Below, piece after piece: positions 12,301 to 23,935 of a DNA stretch of 64,000 nt. Position 1 is the stretch's first letter; every line of letters starts with the position of its first letter. Source of the DNA: Oxytricha trifallax. Taxonomy: Eukaryota > Ciliophora > Spirotrichea > Sporadotrichida > Oxytrichidae. The position numbers and the translations under genes were made by a program. A model generated the notes under the pieces. The model was not told the DNA's origin. It did no database searches and worked only from the letters and a program-made list of their open reading frames with translations. The stretch covers positions 62,001 through 126,000 of the forward strand of contig ARYC01000411.1 of NCBI GenBank assembly GCA_000711775.1. Reading direction: 5' to 3'.

Positions 12301-12309
12301 ATAATGTAC

Positions 12310-12690
12310 TTAATCTTTAACTTTAATTTATCGAAGAGTTAAAAACATGACTGTTATGTTTAAGGATTCTTAATCTTCATTTGCACTTATATTAATTTAC
12401 CTATTTTTTAAGTATTTTATCGATATTATCGCACTTATCAAATATAAAATGTCAATTACTTTGATATAACACAAATAATACTTGTTTGCTAAAGTAGAAC
12501 TTTTTTGGGAAATATGATTAAAATATACATCATAAAAATTAAATGAAATACAGTTAGTATTTCATTATGCACAAATGCAATTTCTTTTAGTAATATTAAG
12601 CAAATTTCGCATATTATACTAAAAATGTTTATTTATTTCATTTTCATTACAGTTATTATTAATTTCAATTTTATATTTTCCAAATGTTTT
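12310..12690. other. AT-rich stretch, direct repeat of a foldback-end motif
   Basis: No gene is seen. The string ttttagtaatattaagc occurs at about 12587 and again at about 12695, just where the large foldback element begins. One copy may be a remnant of a related end. Confidence 0.35.
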
Positions 12691-12698
12691 GTATTTTA

Positions 12699-14255
12699 GT
12701 AATATTAAGCGATTATAATCAAAATAGGGAGTCTGTTATGAAGAAATCAAAAATGAAATGAATTAAGATTATGATCAATTTAGAGTATACTTATTTTTTC
12801 AACTGACGAGATTATGAATTAAGATTAGAGATTTTAATATTGCTAAAATACAAAAGGATAGGAATTTATAAATACGTAAAATAAATAAACTGCCAATAAT
12901 TTAGTATTATTAGATTAAATGAGATTAATTAAAGAGAAAAATAAAATTAAAATGGGAGTTTTCTTTAGTTTATGAACTAATACAAACTTTATCTTATTAT
13001 TTGGAAGTATATATTTTTATTTATTTTAATATTTATAAAATCATTTGTCATTTCACGAAGATGACATGTTTGAGAAAATTTATAATTTGTTTAGTCTGTC
13101 ATAGATTTATTTTCGTTAATAGTGTTTTTTTTAGGTAGCGCAAATATAAATACCTAAATTCATAGAATTTGAGATATTTTTAGATTTTTTTTGAAAACTT
13201 TTACATTTTGAGGTAAATTAGTATTTTTAAGTATATTAATTTCTAAAAGAAATACTTACTTCATGTTTAATTAGTAAAATATGCAGGAGTTCATAAAGAG
13301 GTTATATGACTTGCTATATATAAATTGTTCCATTTTAATTAATATTTCAAGAAATATAAATATATTACGTTATTTGATTACTTTCTATAATTTTTAAATT
13401 TGAAAAATTCATTATAGATAATCAACTTTAGTTCGCTAATCATACTTAAATTTGTATAAAGTTTTAATTTAATCAATTTTTCCAACTCATTTCTATATTA
13501 GGGCAGTGACTTTTCTAATCTTCTGATGATTTTCATTGCAATCTTTTCTTTAGTTTTTTCTACAAAAAAATTAAATATCTTCAGAGACACCTTCCTTTAA
13601 GAAAATTCAAAATTCATAGTTGCAATAGTAACAATAATAGCAGAATTAATAGCAATAGCAATTAATTATGCAAAAATTATTAAGGTGTTGAATTTCCAAA
13701 GAATTTCAAAATTTTAAAAATTACATGTTTGGTATTTTATTATCATCATCACTATCTTCATCTTCTTCATCAAAAGTACCAAAAACTAAGAAATTTAATA
13801 AAATTTTGAAATTCTTTGGAAATTCAACACCTTAATAATTTTTGCATAATTAATTGCTATTGCTATTAATTCTGCTATTATTGTTACTATTGCAACTATG
13901 AATTTTGAATTTTGAATTTTGAATTTTCTTAAAGGAAGGTGTCTCTGAAGATATTTAATTTTTTTATCGAAAAAACTAAAGAAAAGATTGCAATGAAAAT
14001 CATCAGAAGATTAGAAAAGTCACTGCCCTAAAATAGAAATGAGTTTGAAAAATTGATTAAATTAAAACTTTATACAAATTTAAGTATGATTAGCTAACTA
14101 AAATTGATTATTAAAATCTCTAATCTTAATTCATAATCTCGACAGTTGAAAAAAATAAGTATACTCTAAATTGATCATAATCTGAATTCATTTCATTTTT
14201 GATTTCTTCATAACAGACTCCCTATTTTGATTATAATCGCTTAATAATATAGGGA
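12699..14255. repeat. Large foldback (palindromic) element
   Basis: The right arm (about 13771-14255, 485 nt) is the inverted copy of two left-arm segments, about 12699-12841 and 13419-13740. The arms meet at a centre of about 30 nt rich in tcatc/tcttc (13741-13771). The outer ends read agcgattataatc on the left and the complement gattataatcgct on the right. Arm identity looks high, with scattered mismatches. The left arm is interrupted by about 577 nt absent from the right arm. No coding capacity is seen. It looks like a foldback transposon or a large hairpin-forming repeat. Confidence 0.8.
12842..13418. mobile_element. Insertion inside the left arm of the foldback
   Basis: Comparison with the uninterrupted right arm shows extra DNA here, splitting gagattttaat from aatcaac. 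The left edge (attgctaaaata) matches the outer end of the foldback at 43095-44112 (aatattgctaaaatag). I do not see the matching inverted end on the right, so it may be a truncated relative. Confidence 0.5.
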
Positions 14256-14261
14256 CTTAAT

Positions 14262-15946
14262 TTTGAGTCTGTTTAAAATGTTTATGTTCCTTAAACTTGA
14301 GCTCTCGAAAAATTACTGATCGTACTGTAAGAGCTAACATCAAGATTGATTTTGATGTCCTAGGGTTTCAAATAGAGATGAACCATATTTAAATCATGGA
14401 GATTAGGTATTGCTATAGCTGCACTAACAATGCATCTCCATTTAACAACTCTGCGATGCTGGAGATTTAGTAGATCCCCTTATTTGAAGTCCAAACACTT
14501 CAACCAACCTAGCAAGGAATTAGGGCTAAAATATATCTTGGTAATTTTTTCTAATCAATAGAATTTTTGTTTTTCTAAATTGAGTAGACAAAAATGTCTT
14601 GTTAAACTCTATCTAGATAAAGAGCATCTATTTTTAAGCTAACTATCTTTTGTCTAGTGATTATATGCGGAATCATGTCTTATCTAAATCAACTCTTCTA
14701 ATGACTCAATTTTTTGCCCACTCTATTAGGTTTTCTATTTTACTATTTCTTCAAAATTTTAATAGATGCATGAAATTAATTCATGCTGCAGTTAATTCTT
14801 AGTCTCCTCATTTTAACAAGGACACAAATTAATTAATTAATTAATTAGTTAATTAATTATTGTAGAAATACATTTAATTTGGAAAATTAATATTTTAAAT
14901 TAATTTATCATAAACCAAAATTGTGGCAGTTAAAGTTGGCTAATTTGAACGATCTTGGGCTCATTTGATAGAGAATTCAAAATTAGCTGGACTTTACTAC
15001 AGGCGGTACTATTTTATTTCATCCCTGAAGCGAGATAACTCGACTTTAATTAAACACTCTAAATTCTTTAAATTATACACTCACATTAAAATGAAGTTAA
15101 CTCGCTCCTTTATGAGATAAAAAAGTATCGCAAATAGTAAAGTCCAGCTAATTTTGAATTTCATAGAACAAGTACTATTTTGTCTAGTTTTCTAAGAGTT
15201 AACTACCAAGATTTTTATATTTTAATTCATTAATTTGAATTTAATTTCCCAAATCAAATGTATTACTACAAAAAATAATTAAGAGTGATTCTTTTCTGAT
15301 TCATCATTACTTGGGTTTATTATGTAAGGTTCCGCTAATTCGAGTTCCTCATTTTAATTAAGTTCTTTATTAGCATAAATTGAAATTTTCTCTATTTCCT
15401 TATTCTCTTTTAATTAAGGTCCAAATTATATAATTATTAGACAACCTATAAATGAAATTAAATACATTGAAATAGTATTATTTACGAATGCTTGATACCC
15501 TGCTTTGTGAAATTCATCTTCAGAATGAACAATTATTTGCCTTTTTTGTTGTGTAGTCGGGTATCTACCAACAAATCATTGTTTACAAACTTTGCATGAG
15601 TACCTTTCCTTTGGCTTAAAATGTTAAAATTTTCATTGCTTTTTAGAGTGACTTTTAATGTACATCGCATATATTATTTTTTAGTAAAAAATTTGTCACA
15701 AATAGTTCAAGTATTATTTATTGCAGATTATGGTTTTTCTAACTTTTTCTCATTTCCTCTATTCAAATTTTATCCTTCCTATGATTGATCAACGCTCTCT
15801 TGTATGCAAAGTTGAAATTTTTAAATCTAACATTTTTCTATATGGCAACTTGAAATTTCGATTACAGAAGATTAGTAAATATCGTTTGAATTTAGGCTGC
15901 TCGATGATGAAGAGTCCCAACTTTTCTTATTACGTTTTGGTCCCAT
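14262..15946 (-). pseudogene. Zinc-finger/kinase transposon gene, copy B
   Basis: The likely start is ATG at 15946-15944 (MGPKRNKKSWDSSSSSS). Finger sequences follow in shifting frames: FFTKKQYMR (about 15690) and YSCKVCKQQFVGRYP (about 15610-15560), both aligning with the fingers of copy C. The kinase end lies at about 14480-14300 and reads LHDLNMVHLYLKPQDIKINL, so HRD has become HLY. The region aligns with copy C in DNA as well as protein. A 440-bp inverted-repeat element (14846-15290) is inserted in the gene. Several frameshifts make it a clear pseudogene. Confidence 0.65.
14846..15290. mobile_element. Small inverted-repeat (MITE-like) element in the copy B kinase gene
   Basis: The outer arms (about 14850-14920 and 15225-15285) are inverted copies, reading ttaattattgtagaaatacat on the left and the complement of cttaattattttttgtagtaat on the right. 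Inner inverted segments also match: gaattcaaaattagctgga near 14972 and its complement near 15142. Total length is about 440 bp with no coding frame. The homologous gene copy at 52-54 kb lacks it, consistent with insertion. The left end lies beside a taat repeat. Confidence 0.7.
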
Positions 15947-16604
15947 TTACTATTAAAAAGCTTAATTAATAATTTATAATATTATTAATAGTCACAGTTT
16001 AATTTTACATCTTAATCCTAAATATTAAAAAAAATTATAAAAAATACTAAGCATATTAAGGGAATTAAAATTTTATTTTTATCACAAATAAAATAGAACT
16101 CAAAATTAAGGACCCAATATTAACTTTAAAAACCAGAAACTAAGAGAATCAACATTTTAAACCCTTTTGTCCTAAATTTTGAAATGACAGGACATTCACA
16201 ATTTAAAAGGGGTGAAGTAAACATAAAATTTGAGTCCTTAATATAAATCTCAAAATATTTATGAAAAATTTGAGAATATATAACATTAGCATTTATGGGA
16301 AAATACTACCAGTATTATAACTAATACCTAATGCTACTTAAGCTATTTTGTAGTCAATAAAAATTTGCTATTTAATAAAGAATAAGGCTATCTTAGAGAA
16401 ATATGAAATTTGATAAAAGTATTAAAGTAAAATTGTAGTTAATTAATAAGCTTATGAAAAAAACAAGTCAATAATTAAAACAGTACTCAAATAAACACAC
16501 AAATCCCATCAAGATAATCATAAGGACAATTAAGTAGCAAGGCAGACTGGTATAACTATTTCAAATCCAGTGTAGGTATCAAATTATTAGTTGATTATAG
16601 GTAA

Positions 16605-17209
16605 ATGCCTCCTTATAAACAATGCACAATTAAATTTGTAAGAGATGTCCTTTAAGAGACTAAAATACTTATCAAATCAAATGAGGTCATTTGGATTAAT
16701 GAACCCTACTTTCGTGAATTAAGTTTGAAAAGTATATTGGGGGAAGTCAAAGTAGATGAGGAATTAAAAAGGCACTTAAAAATTTACGAGGATGGTGATA
16801 AACTACCTGACTGAAATTATTTATTTGGCATTCTTGGGACTCTAAGGATTGAGAATTTGTAAAAAATTGTTCAAGATTAATATTAAATAAGAGTTTAAGG
16901 AACAAAAATATAAGAAGACCAAATTAAATTCTCATAAGCAATGACTTTTTGGAATTGCTCTAAAAATATCCAGCTATTTCTAGTAAGAAAAAGATTTTCT
17001 TCATTATTTTGTATAGAGAAAAAAGCAGAGCACTTTCACTTTTGAAATAAGGGACTCCAGTCAGAAGAGTCTCAAAAAAAAGAAAATTGAATGAAATGGT
17101 ATTTAATACTCTCATTATATCCACAACGTAAATCATAATTAAGAAGAACGTATAGAAGTTAATGGAGCAAGGAACTTAAATTAGACTTATTAAAAGCAAA
17201 GTTCTTTGA
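16605..17209 (+). pseudogene. 22 kDa-like TBE accessory gene, copy B, with 36-nt intron
   Basis: The ATG reads MPPYKQCTIKFVRDVL. The core motif NYLFGILGTL lies at about 16818-16848 and is directly preceded by an in-frame TGA where copies A and D have Lys or Arg. After a -1 frame change, ILISNDFLELLQKYPAIS leads to a GTAAG donor at 16983. Using acceptor AGAG at 17018 gives a 36-nt phase-1 intron. Exon 2 then reads KKSRALSLLKQ and a Lys/Arg-rich tail to TGA at 17207-17209. An upstream 29-nt GT...AG interval (ending at about 16600) and a conserved IKQQ-containing segment suggest another exon. Function is unknown. Confidence 0.6.
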
Positions 17210-17249
17210 TATTTGAAGTTGATTCATAAATACTTAATATAAAATTTTA

Positions 17250-18250
17250 ACTTGTTCACTCTTTTTTTTAAAGTGCAACCTATCTCTGAATTTTATATAT
17301 ATGCTATATTTCTGTTTTAAAGCAGTCAATTTACTTTATACTTGAAATTGAGTTCCATACTATTTAAAAATGAACTTTGTTTGTAAAGTTGAAATTCCTA
17401 TAAATTATGTCCCTTTTTAGGCAAATTTCACACTTGAAAAAAATTTCTTTTATAAGGCTTTATTAAGATGAATAATGTGAAATGAATTAATGCTTCTATT
17501 AATCGCTTAAATTCTTTATTATGTTGATTGAGCTCTTAAATTATTCATAAATATGAAAAATTATCTATCCTTAAATTAATTTTCAATTAATTTAAGTCAC
17601 TAAATTAAATCAGGTATATTTATTGACTTTTTTTTTATGATAAATCCTAAAAACCCATGCTGCTCATTTATAAAAACTAAAGCTGCGAGAGTTAATATGT
17701 TAATGCCCTTTATTTAAATAACTTAATTTTAATATGGTGGGCTCATGCACTTATTTTTAAATTATAAGGCTTGAAGACAGCCTCATCCAAATAAATGATT
17801 ACTTTTTTGTTCTATTAAGCTTATATAAGTAAAGGGTAATTCTTAAGTTAAATAGCTTTTTTTTTAGGAGTTTTTAGAATTTCAATGTCTATATGATGGT
17901 TTAACGTTTTTATACTTAACTCCAATTGATTAGTACAATTTCAAGACTAGAAGTAGATATTCTTTAATCTGGCAATAAACGATGATAAATTTTAACTCTA
18001 TCAGCTAATGAATATAATTTTAATACCATTTAAGTATTTTGATTGACCAAATAGTTTAAATGCTAACAAGTTAAATTTAAGGTTTTTTTTTATTTAATTT
18101 TTATTCTTTTTAGGCTGGTTATTATTTTCCATGCATATTTTTCGAATAAAATTTTAGTTATATCCAAATATTTTCCCTATTTTTTGTAAGTTAAGAAAGT
18201 TAGTTTTCTTTTTAATGGGTCTTAATTTCCAAATCAAAGTTAAATTATTA
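17250..18250 (-). pseudogene. DD34E transposase, copy B, catalytically dead
   Basis: This is the minus-strand homologue of the copy C transposase. The first catalytic Asp is kept (YLDEAVFKPY, about 17805). The segment INILTLAALVFINEQHGFLG aligns with copy C. The second Asp is Asn (FMNNLR, about 17550). The NCIEE region is replaced by NKALQKK, and the spacing is about three residues short. In-frame TGA codons also occur. The upstream end (about 18240) still matches copy C (ccaaatcaaagtt). It overlaps or abuts the 3' end of the 22 kDa-like gene, as in the other copies. Confidence 0.7.
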
Positions 18251-18259
18251 ACTTTTTTT

Positions 18260-18720
18260 TTTACTTATTAATAGTAGATAATTATGTTTTTTTTAATTTT
18301 TATTCTATTTATTTTAAATAAATATATCTCAAACTTACTAAAAATAATACTTATGAATATAATTTTTTGCTATAATCAAACTTAATGAGACCTAAGGAGA
18401 AGTTTAGGTTTATTAGTTTTTATTATGATTAATTATTTTATAGAAATAAATAATTATTATATCTCAAAATGAATAAATATTATGATAAACTTTTTCATAA
18501 TATAAAATTTAATTGTAAATTCTGGTCAGTATGTATACTTTTTTTCCCAAGCATAAATTTCATGAAAGTATCAATTTAAATTCATGAATAAAAAATTAGA
18601 TCAGAATAATTATAAAAATCATTATAAGCTTTTAAAGTTTAATTAGAAAATTATAGATCAATAGAAAGCAAAGAAGTCCATAGTCATGACGTTCGATAGT
18701 TTTAAAATAAAATTTTAAAT
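18260..18720. other. AT-rich spacer
   Basis: Low-complexity AT sequence between the copy B transposase and the next 22 kDa-like gene. No supported feature and no clear element end. Confidence 0.35.
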
Positions 18721-18726
18721 AAAAAA

Positions 18727-19140
18727 ATGACGGTTTATTTTTTTGAGATACAACAGTAAGAATTCTTATTTTAATAATTTTAATACATTTTGGGATGGTA
18801 CTTTTTGCCCAACAATGACCATGTCACTATAAGATTTATAAAGAGCTTCAAGCAAACGAAAACTATTCTTAAATTCAGGGGAAGTTGTATTGGTGAACGT
18901 CAATACTATGAAGAATTTTCTGTATAAAATATATTCAAGCAGGTTCAAGAAGACCCATTGATAATGAAAAATATAAACTACTACCCTAGCTATCATGCAT
19001 TCCCTGACAGAAAATATTTCTATGAAGTATTAAGCACTCTCCATACAAACTATATATTCTCAGTTTTAAAAAAACCTGCAAACGATCTAGAAATTTAAGT
19101 TGCACGCTTGAAAAGTGAAAAAAATATTAATAAAAATTGA
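18727..19140 (+). CDS. Intact, solitary 22 kDa-like gene
   Basis: A single uninterrupted frame of 137 residues runs from ATG 18727 to TGA 19138-19140 in the ciliate code, with several TAA codons as Gln. It aligns with the TBE accessory protein over its core: HVTIRFIKSFKQTKTILK matches YKQCTIKFVRDVLQETKILIK of copy B (first 20 residues), and FPDRKYFYEVLSTLHTNYI matches the LPxxxFxxGxLGTL block. The Gly residues of GILGTL are changed to EVLST. No intron or basic C-terminal tail follows. No transposase or kinase gene sits beside it. The open frame, unlike the decayed copies, suggests recent origin or retained function. Confidence 0.6.
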
Positions 19141-19589
19141 TGTTTATAAGTAGCTAGAAAATTAGCCATTTTTCTCAATTTAGTTTCTTATTATAGATAA
19201 TTATTTGTTTAAGTTAATTAATAAAATTAAGAATTAGGAAAATTAAAAAGCTGGCAAAAATGGAGCCAAACAAGTAGCTAACAATGGGAGAAGAAGACTA
19301 CGAGTATGCATACACGAACAAGCAAGGGAAAAGTAGATGAAGAATTCTCAACAAACATTGGAAAAGTTCTTAGAATATTCAAACTAGATCTCCCAAAAAT
19401 CAACATTTTTAAATGTTTAATTAAATCACAACAGCTTTAAAAACATAAACAAATTTTCGGTCAAGATTGACATTTGCGGACAGTTTGAATTCTACTAACC
19501 TGTAAGAGAAGCTGAAGGATGGGTGAGGAGAAATGAAAGATTTGATGAGAAAAAAAACGGTAAAAAAGCAGAGAGCAGGTCATCAATGA

Positions 19590-21130
19590 CAAGAGATAAC
19601 TGAATACGAGGACGATTGAAATCAAAATTTGCCTTTAGAACGTCAGAGGATTAAACTCCAAACTGAAGAAGGGCCAGATAATGAAAGAAATTGAAGGCTT
19701 GAGACCAGATCACATAAGATTAGTGGAAACTAGACTTCAAAGAATAATAGGAATCAAAATTCAATTAAAATAGTAGAAAAATCTTATATGCTAATTTATA
19801 AATATTCAAAATTACTAAAGAGAGAAGAGTAAATGAGAATTTTTATAATTATTTTATAGAAATATTGAGAATTATTTATTATTATAATTATTATTGGGAT
19901 TAAGTAGAGAAAGAAAAAAGTATATAATTTTACTACTTGGTCCCATTTATTAAATAATTTAATCAAGATTTTTTTGAAATAAGTTGAAATTCAAATTCAA
20001 ATTTATAATTAATAATAGCAATAGTAAATGTAATAATTAAAAATGGAAATCTAAAAAAAACGTTATTATTTCTCCATTCTCCTTCATACTTAGCTCCATT
20101 AGCTTGAGTGTAATTTTTCTTGTGTTTTTCTTAGTCTTCAGTTGACTCTTGCTCGCATGTACTTCTCAATCGGTCTTGGTGCCACCCCTGTAAAATTAAT
20201 TTTTTAGATATGTTTTTTGTAACTTACATTTTAAATGAATGGCACTGCATCTTCTGATCAGACATGTTTTCATATTCTTATATTCTTAATTTAGTTTTTA
20301 ATACAATTCACTTTATTTCAAAAAAATCGTGAATATAGTTATTATACAAATCTATAAATTTAAAAATATTTTTTTTTAAAAATATAAAATCGTTATGTTT
20401 AATAAATTATTACATTTATTCAAATAAATTTAAATGTTTAAATTAATAAAATATTACTTCAATAAGTATTAAATCTTAAAACTTTTAGTTTTTTAACATT
20501 AAATCTTTAGTATATTCAATAAGTGCAAAAATAAAATATCCCTTTTAACAAAATTAAATATCATAATTAAAAAAATAAATAATTTAAATAATTTTATTTA
20601 GTTTAAATCTTTTACTCTATGATTAGAAGTAATTTATTAAGATTCTACTTTACTTTCATATAAAAAATATTTAACTTTAGTAATACTTGAAAAATTACTC
20701 AATTTAATTATATATCTGTGATGTATTTGCAGTTTTATACATTCCGAAATTTGCCACTATTTTTACTGATTGCTTAGACTCAATTGTCAAGGAATGGATG
20801 AGTGCGGGTATTGAATATTAGAACATATGAAATGAAAACAATAAAAACGCTAAGATAAGTCATTACGTGGACGATTATAAAAGTGGAAGGATTCCCTCAC
20901 ATAATCACAACGTATATATCCCCCTATATAAATTAGGGAAGTTAAAGAACTATAGAAAATACTAATATTCATGATAAGGTCTCTCAAATAGAAATGCAAG
21001 AAAAAGAGAATAATAGTGATGGGAGACTTTAATTTCCACATTAAAGAGTCAGGGAAGAGACTAAATAAGGAAGGTCTGAAAGAGAGTATATTCCCGAGGG
21101 AGTGGTAACTCACTCAAGAGATAACCAATT
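19590..21130 (+). pseudogene. LINE APE-type endonuclease, split by an insertion
   Basis: The N-terminal part (19600-19760) reads LQNVRGLNSKLKKGQI then DHIRLVETRL, matching the N and E motifs of LINE endonucleases. LINE sequence resumes at about 20770. HNVYIPLY at about 20900 matches the strand-forming segment before the catalytic region. VIMGDFNFHI follows at about 21018-21048, the conserved GDFN motif. The domain would nick target DNA to prime reverse transcription. About 1 kb of unrelated DNA separates the halves, and frames shift between segments. Confidence 0.75.
20080..20265 (-). pseudogene. MSDQ-family 5' fragment inside the LINE insertion
   Basis: On the minus strand, ATG at 20265 reads MSDQKMQCHS. 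A 40-nt GTAAGTTAC...CAG interval (20227-20188) follows, then GVAP, closely matching the gene at 4952. The frame ends after about 20 more residues. It lies within the non-LINE DNA that splits the endonuclease domain, so it arrived with that insertion. Confidence 0.5.
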
Positions 21131-21229
21131 AGACTAAATTTTCTAAAACATGGTAACAATTAGTTGGGAGACTAGTTAAATACGACAAACCAATCATAAA
21201 CTGATGCAAGCCAAACTTAAAATCAAATA

Positions 21230-22500
21230 CTATGATGATGATTTTAGGCTAACTGATAAAGAAAGAACGATTAGAATTACAGATATTAGAAGATAATGTT
21301 GGAAAAAATTTATAGAGGAAGGAAGAGAACTACCCCTATAAGACTTGGACGAGCTAATTCAAAAGTGCTTTATGGAGAAAATTGAAAGATAGACAGGGAA
21401 GAAATGGTACCACCGACCACATGAATGGGTGATAAAAAGTAATTGAAAGAACTCCAATAACAACCACAATGACACGAATGCAAAGTGGAAGGAAGCTATA
21501 AACGATTTTGAACAGTGCCTAGATAGGAATGATTTAAAAGGTTTTTTCTACATAGTAAAGAGGCTACAAAAGTTAAAAATAATCATAGCCAATAAAGGGG
21601 ATTACATTTAAGGATGAAAGAGTAGAACAAGGCGAAGAAACGCAAAGGGAAATAGTAAGATATTACAGCCAGTTATTCAAAGATAACAGAGACCCCAAGA
21701 ATAGAGTCAACACGTAAAAAAGATATTATAATGAAAGCAGAATAGGATGGTTACAGATTTTGTAGCGAAGCAGAGGTAATGAAAACATCAAGGAGTGTAA
21801 CTTTAACAAAGCGATAGGAACAGATGGGTTTGATTGAAAAATGATGCTAAAATCAGAGAAGATGTGCAGGACATTGAGTCATAAAATAGCAGAATGGCTA
21901 AACACATAGAAGATACCTGAATATATAAAACATGGCAGACGAATACTTTTAAGCAAAGATCAAAATAACTATTGACCGGAGGTACATAATACAAGACCAA
22001 TAGTAATCAACTCTCACTTCGGGAAAATAGTAAAGAAGATTATAATAAACAAAATCAACGATGAAAAGAGTGACATAATAAAACTGGAAATTATCAGAAT
22101 GGGTTTAAATTAAACAAAAGTTCAGATAAAAATGCTAGATCATTTAAAATAATCAAGAAGAAAGAGCAAGCTAAGAGAGGCGTACCTCTTGATAGATTTT
22201 TAATAAGCATTTGACTATGTCTTAATGGATAAGATATAATAAATTCTAAGAGAGAGAATGGACAGTCAAAAAGACTAGGAATTTGCTTAAACTATCGAAA
22301 TGCTATACGAAGGAAACAAAATAACATTTGAAGGGTAGGAAATTATAACACAACATGGAGTTGTGTAAGGAAGTAGATTATCATCTATTCTATTCAACAT
22401 CTAATTACTTGAAGCATTGTACTCATAACAAGAGTTGGAATCATTAATTATGCAAGGAAAACTAATTGCATTTGCAGATGATATCTTATTGAATCAGTAA
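21230..22500 (+). pseudogene. LINE reverse transcriptase, palm and fingers
   Basis: Plus-strand coding in the ciliate code. The linker has WKKFIEEGRELPLQDLDELI at about 21300. The RT domain contains GTDGFD (about 21818), RPIVINSHFGKIVKK (about 21998), LLIDFQQAFDYV (motif A with its Asp, about 22190), HGVVQGSRLSSILFN (motif B, about 22355) and AFADDILL (motif C, about 22468-22488). The catalytic Asp residues are present. A TGA interrupts GTDGFD at a place where Trp would fit. The frame stops at about 22500, where unrelated DNA begins, and the thumb region continues at about 23.94 kb. Confidence 0.85.
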
Positions 22501-23935
22501 AAATTATCGAATTTACCAAATTGTAGAAATAAATATTCATTAAAGGTTCCTCATTAATTATATAAAATTGATTGATTAATATTTATTGAATTTTTAACCT
22601 AATATAGTAGATTTGAAGCTTGATGCTGTCTACAAATATAGGTAGCTCAGTTGTTTGATAACATCTACTCTCTTCACCATAATAGCCAATATCGAATAGA
22701 TTAATATCTCAATCTCTGCCAATCGTTTCCTTTTTTGAAGCTCAATTAGGAGATAGAATGGACTAGTTGGTATTTCGCACTAATGAGTAATAAAATTGCA
22801 TCTTTTCATCCTTGGGGAGCCTAGTGAAAAAAATTAAACTTTTTACAGTTCGCTACCCTGTCATCTTTCAGTTGATAAGCACTTTAGTTCTACTTGTAAT
22901 TACTAAGCAATCTATGAGGTTTATACCATAGTCATCTTAATATTTTAGTTATTATTTCTTTTCATTGTGTATTTTATAAAACTCTTTATAAATAATTTAT
23001 TAATTATACATAAAAGTTCAACAACTTAGCATGGTTTATATTTATTTTTTACTCCTTAATATGTTAAAGCTGATATTATTGTATGTTTTTTTCTATAATT
23101 GTCATTAGACAACATAATTAAATTAAAAATCATAACTATATAATATGAATATTAGTATCCGTTTATATAAATCATAAATACTAATTTAATAAACTTAATA
23201 TATTTAAATTTAAACAATTAGCTTTAAAGTCTATTGTTTTATTATATATCAATCAATAAATTAATAAAATGAAAGGAAGTTTGATTAAAAAGGATTTACT
23301 ATTTTGTAACTATTTAATCCAAAAATTAAATTAAATATTCTAGACTCTTGTAGTTATATTTTAATGCTTAATATTTAGATTATTTTTAATTTTATTTTAA
23401 AATTAAGGGTATTAAGAGTAAATATTTTTCTTTAATTAGACTCATAATATATTATAATACGATTTTTATAAGCAGTGTTCAAGAGAGTGGTATTTTTATG
23501 AGAGACTTTTACTTTAATTAAAAATTACGATGTAAATATCATTTATAATAGAGTATAAAAAAATATTAATAAGATGATAGTCATTTTAGAGCTAAAGGGA
23601 GTGAGTGAACTGAAAAATACTATATTTTTCTCACTTAGCTCCCCCAGTTTTAAAAGTGGTTCTGTTTTATTTAATTATTGCAACAACAACAAAAAACCCC
23701 GCTACACTTGCCTCATTGAAACAATAGCAATGGCAGTAGTCACTTTAAAAATATAAGAACTTGCAAAATGATTGTAGTTGATAATATAAATTTATTTGTT
23801 CATTTGATTTACAAGCAGCATCAACCGCTCATGCTCCCATTTTTTGTTTATAAATATTTAATTTCATTCATTAAAATTGATATAAAATATGAATTCAATC
23901 ACAAAAGTATATTAATTTTTTTAATTCTTACTGAA
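22500..23935. mobile_element. Insertion splitting the LINE reverse transcriptase
   Basis: About 1.4 kb without LINE homology lies between the FADD motif and the RT C-terminal region. Near its left edge is ttgtagaaataaat, shared with position 61. A minus-strand frame at about 22960-22610 is mostly open (including DIGYYGEESRCYQTTELPIF) but not recognised. Near the right side a hairpin (gggagtgagtg ... ctcacttagctccc, about 23597-23644) stands out. No inverted ends could be matched, so its type is unknown. Confidence 0.5.

Noticed and set aside
15721-15969. Plus-strand 82-codon frame
   Set aside because: It is antisense to the zinc-finger/kinase gene of copy B, whose homology to copy C fixes the coding strand as minus.
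23657-23860. Possible telomere repeat (aaaaaacccc near 23690)
   Set aside because: Only one copy, with no tandem C4A4 or C4A2 repeat and no matching inverted end nearby.
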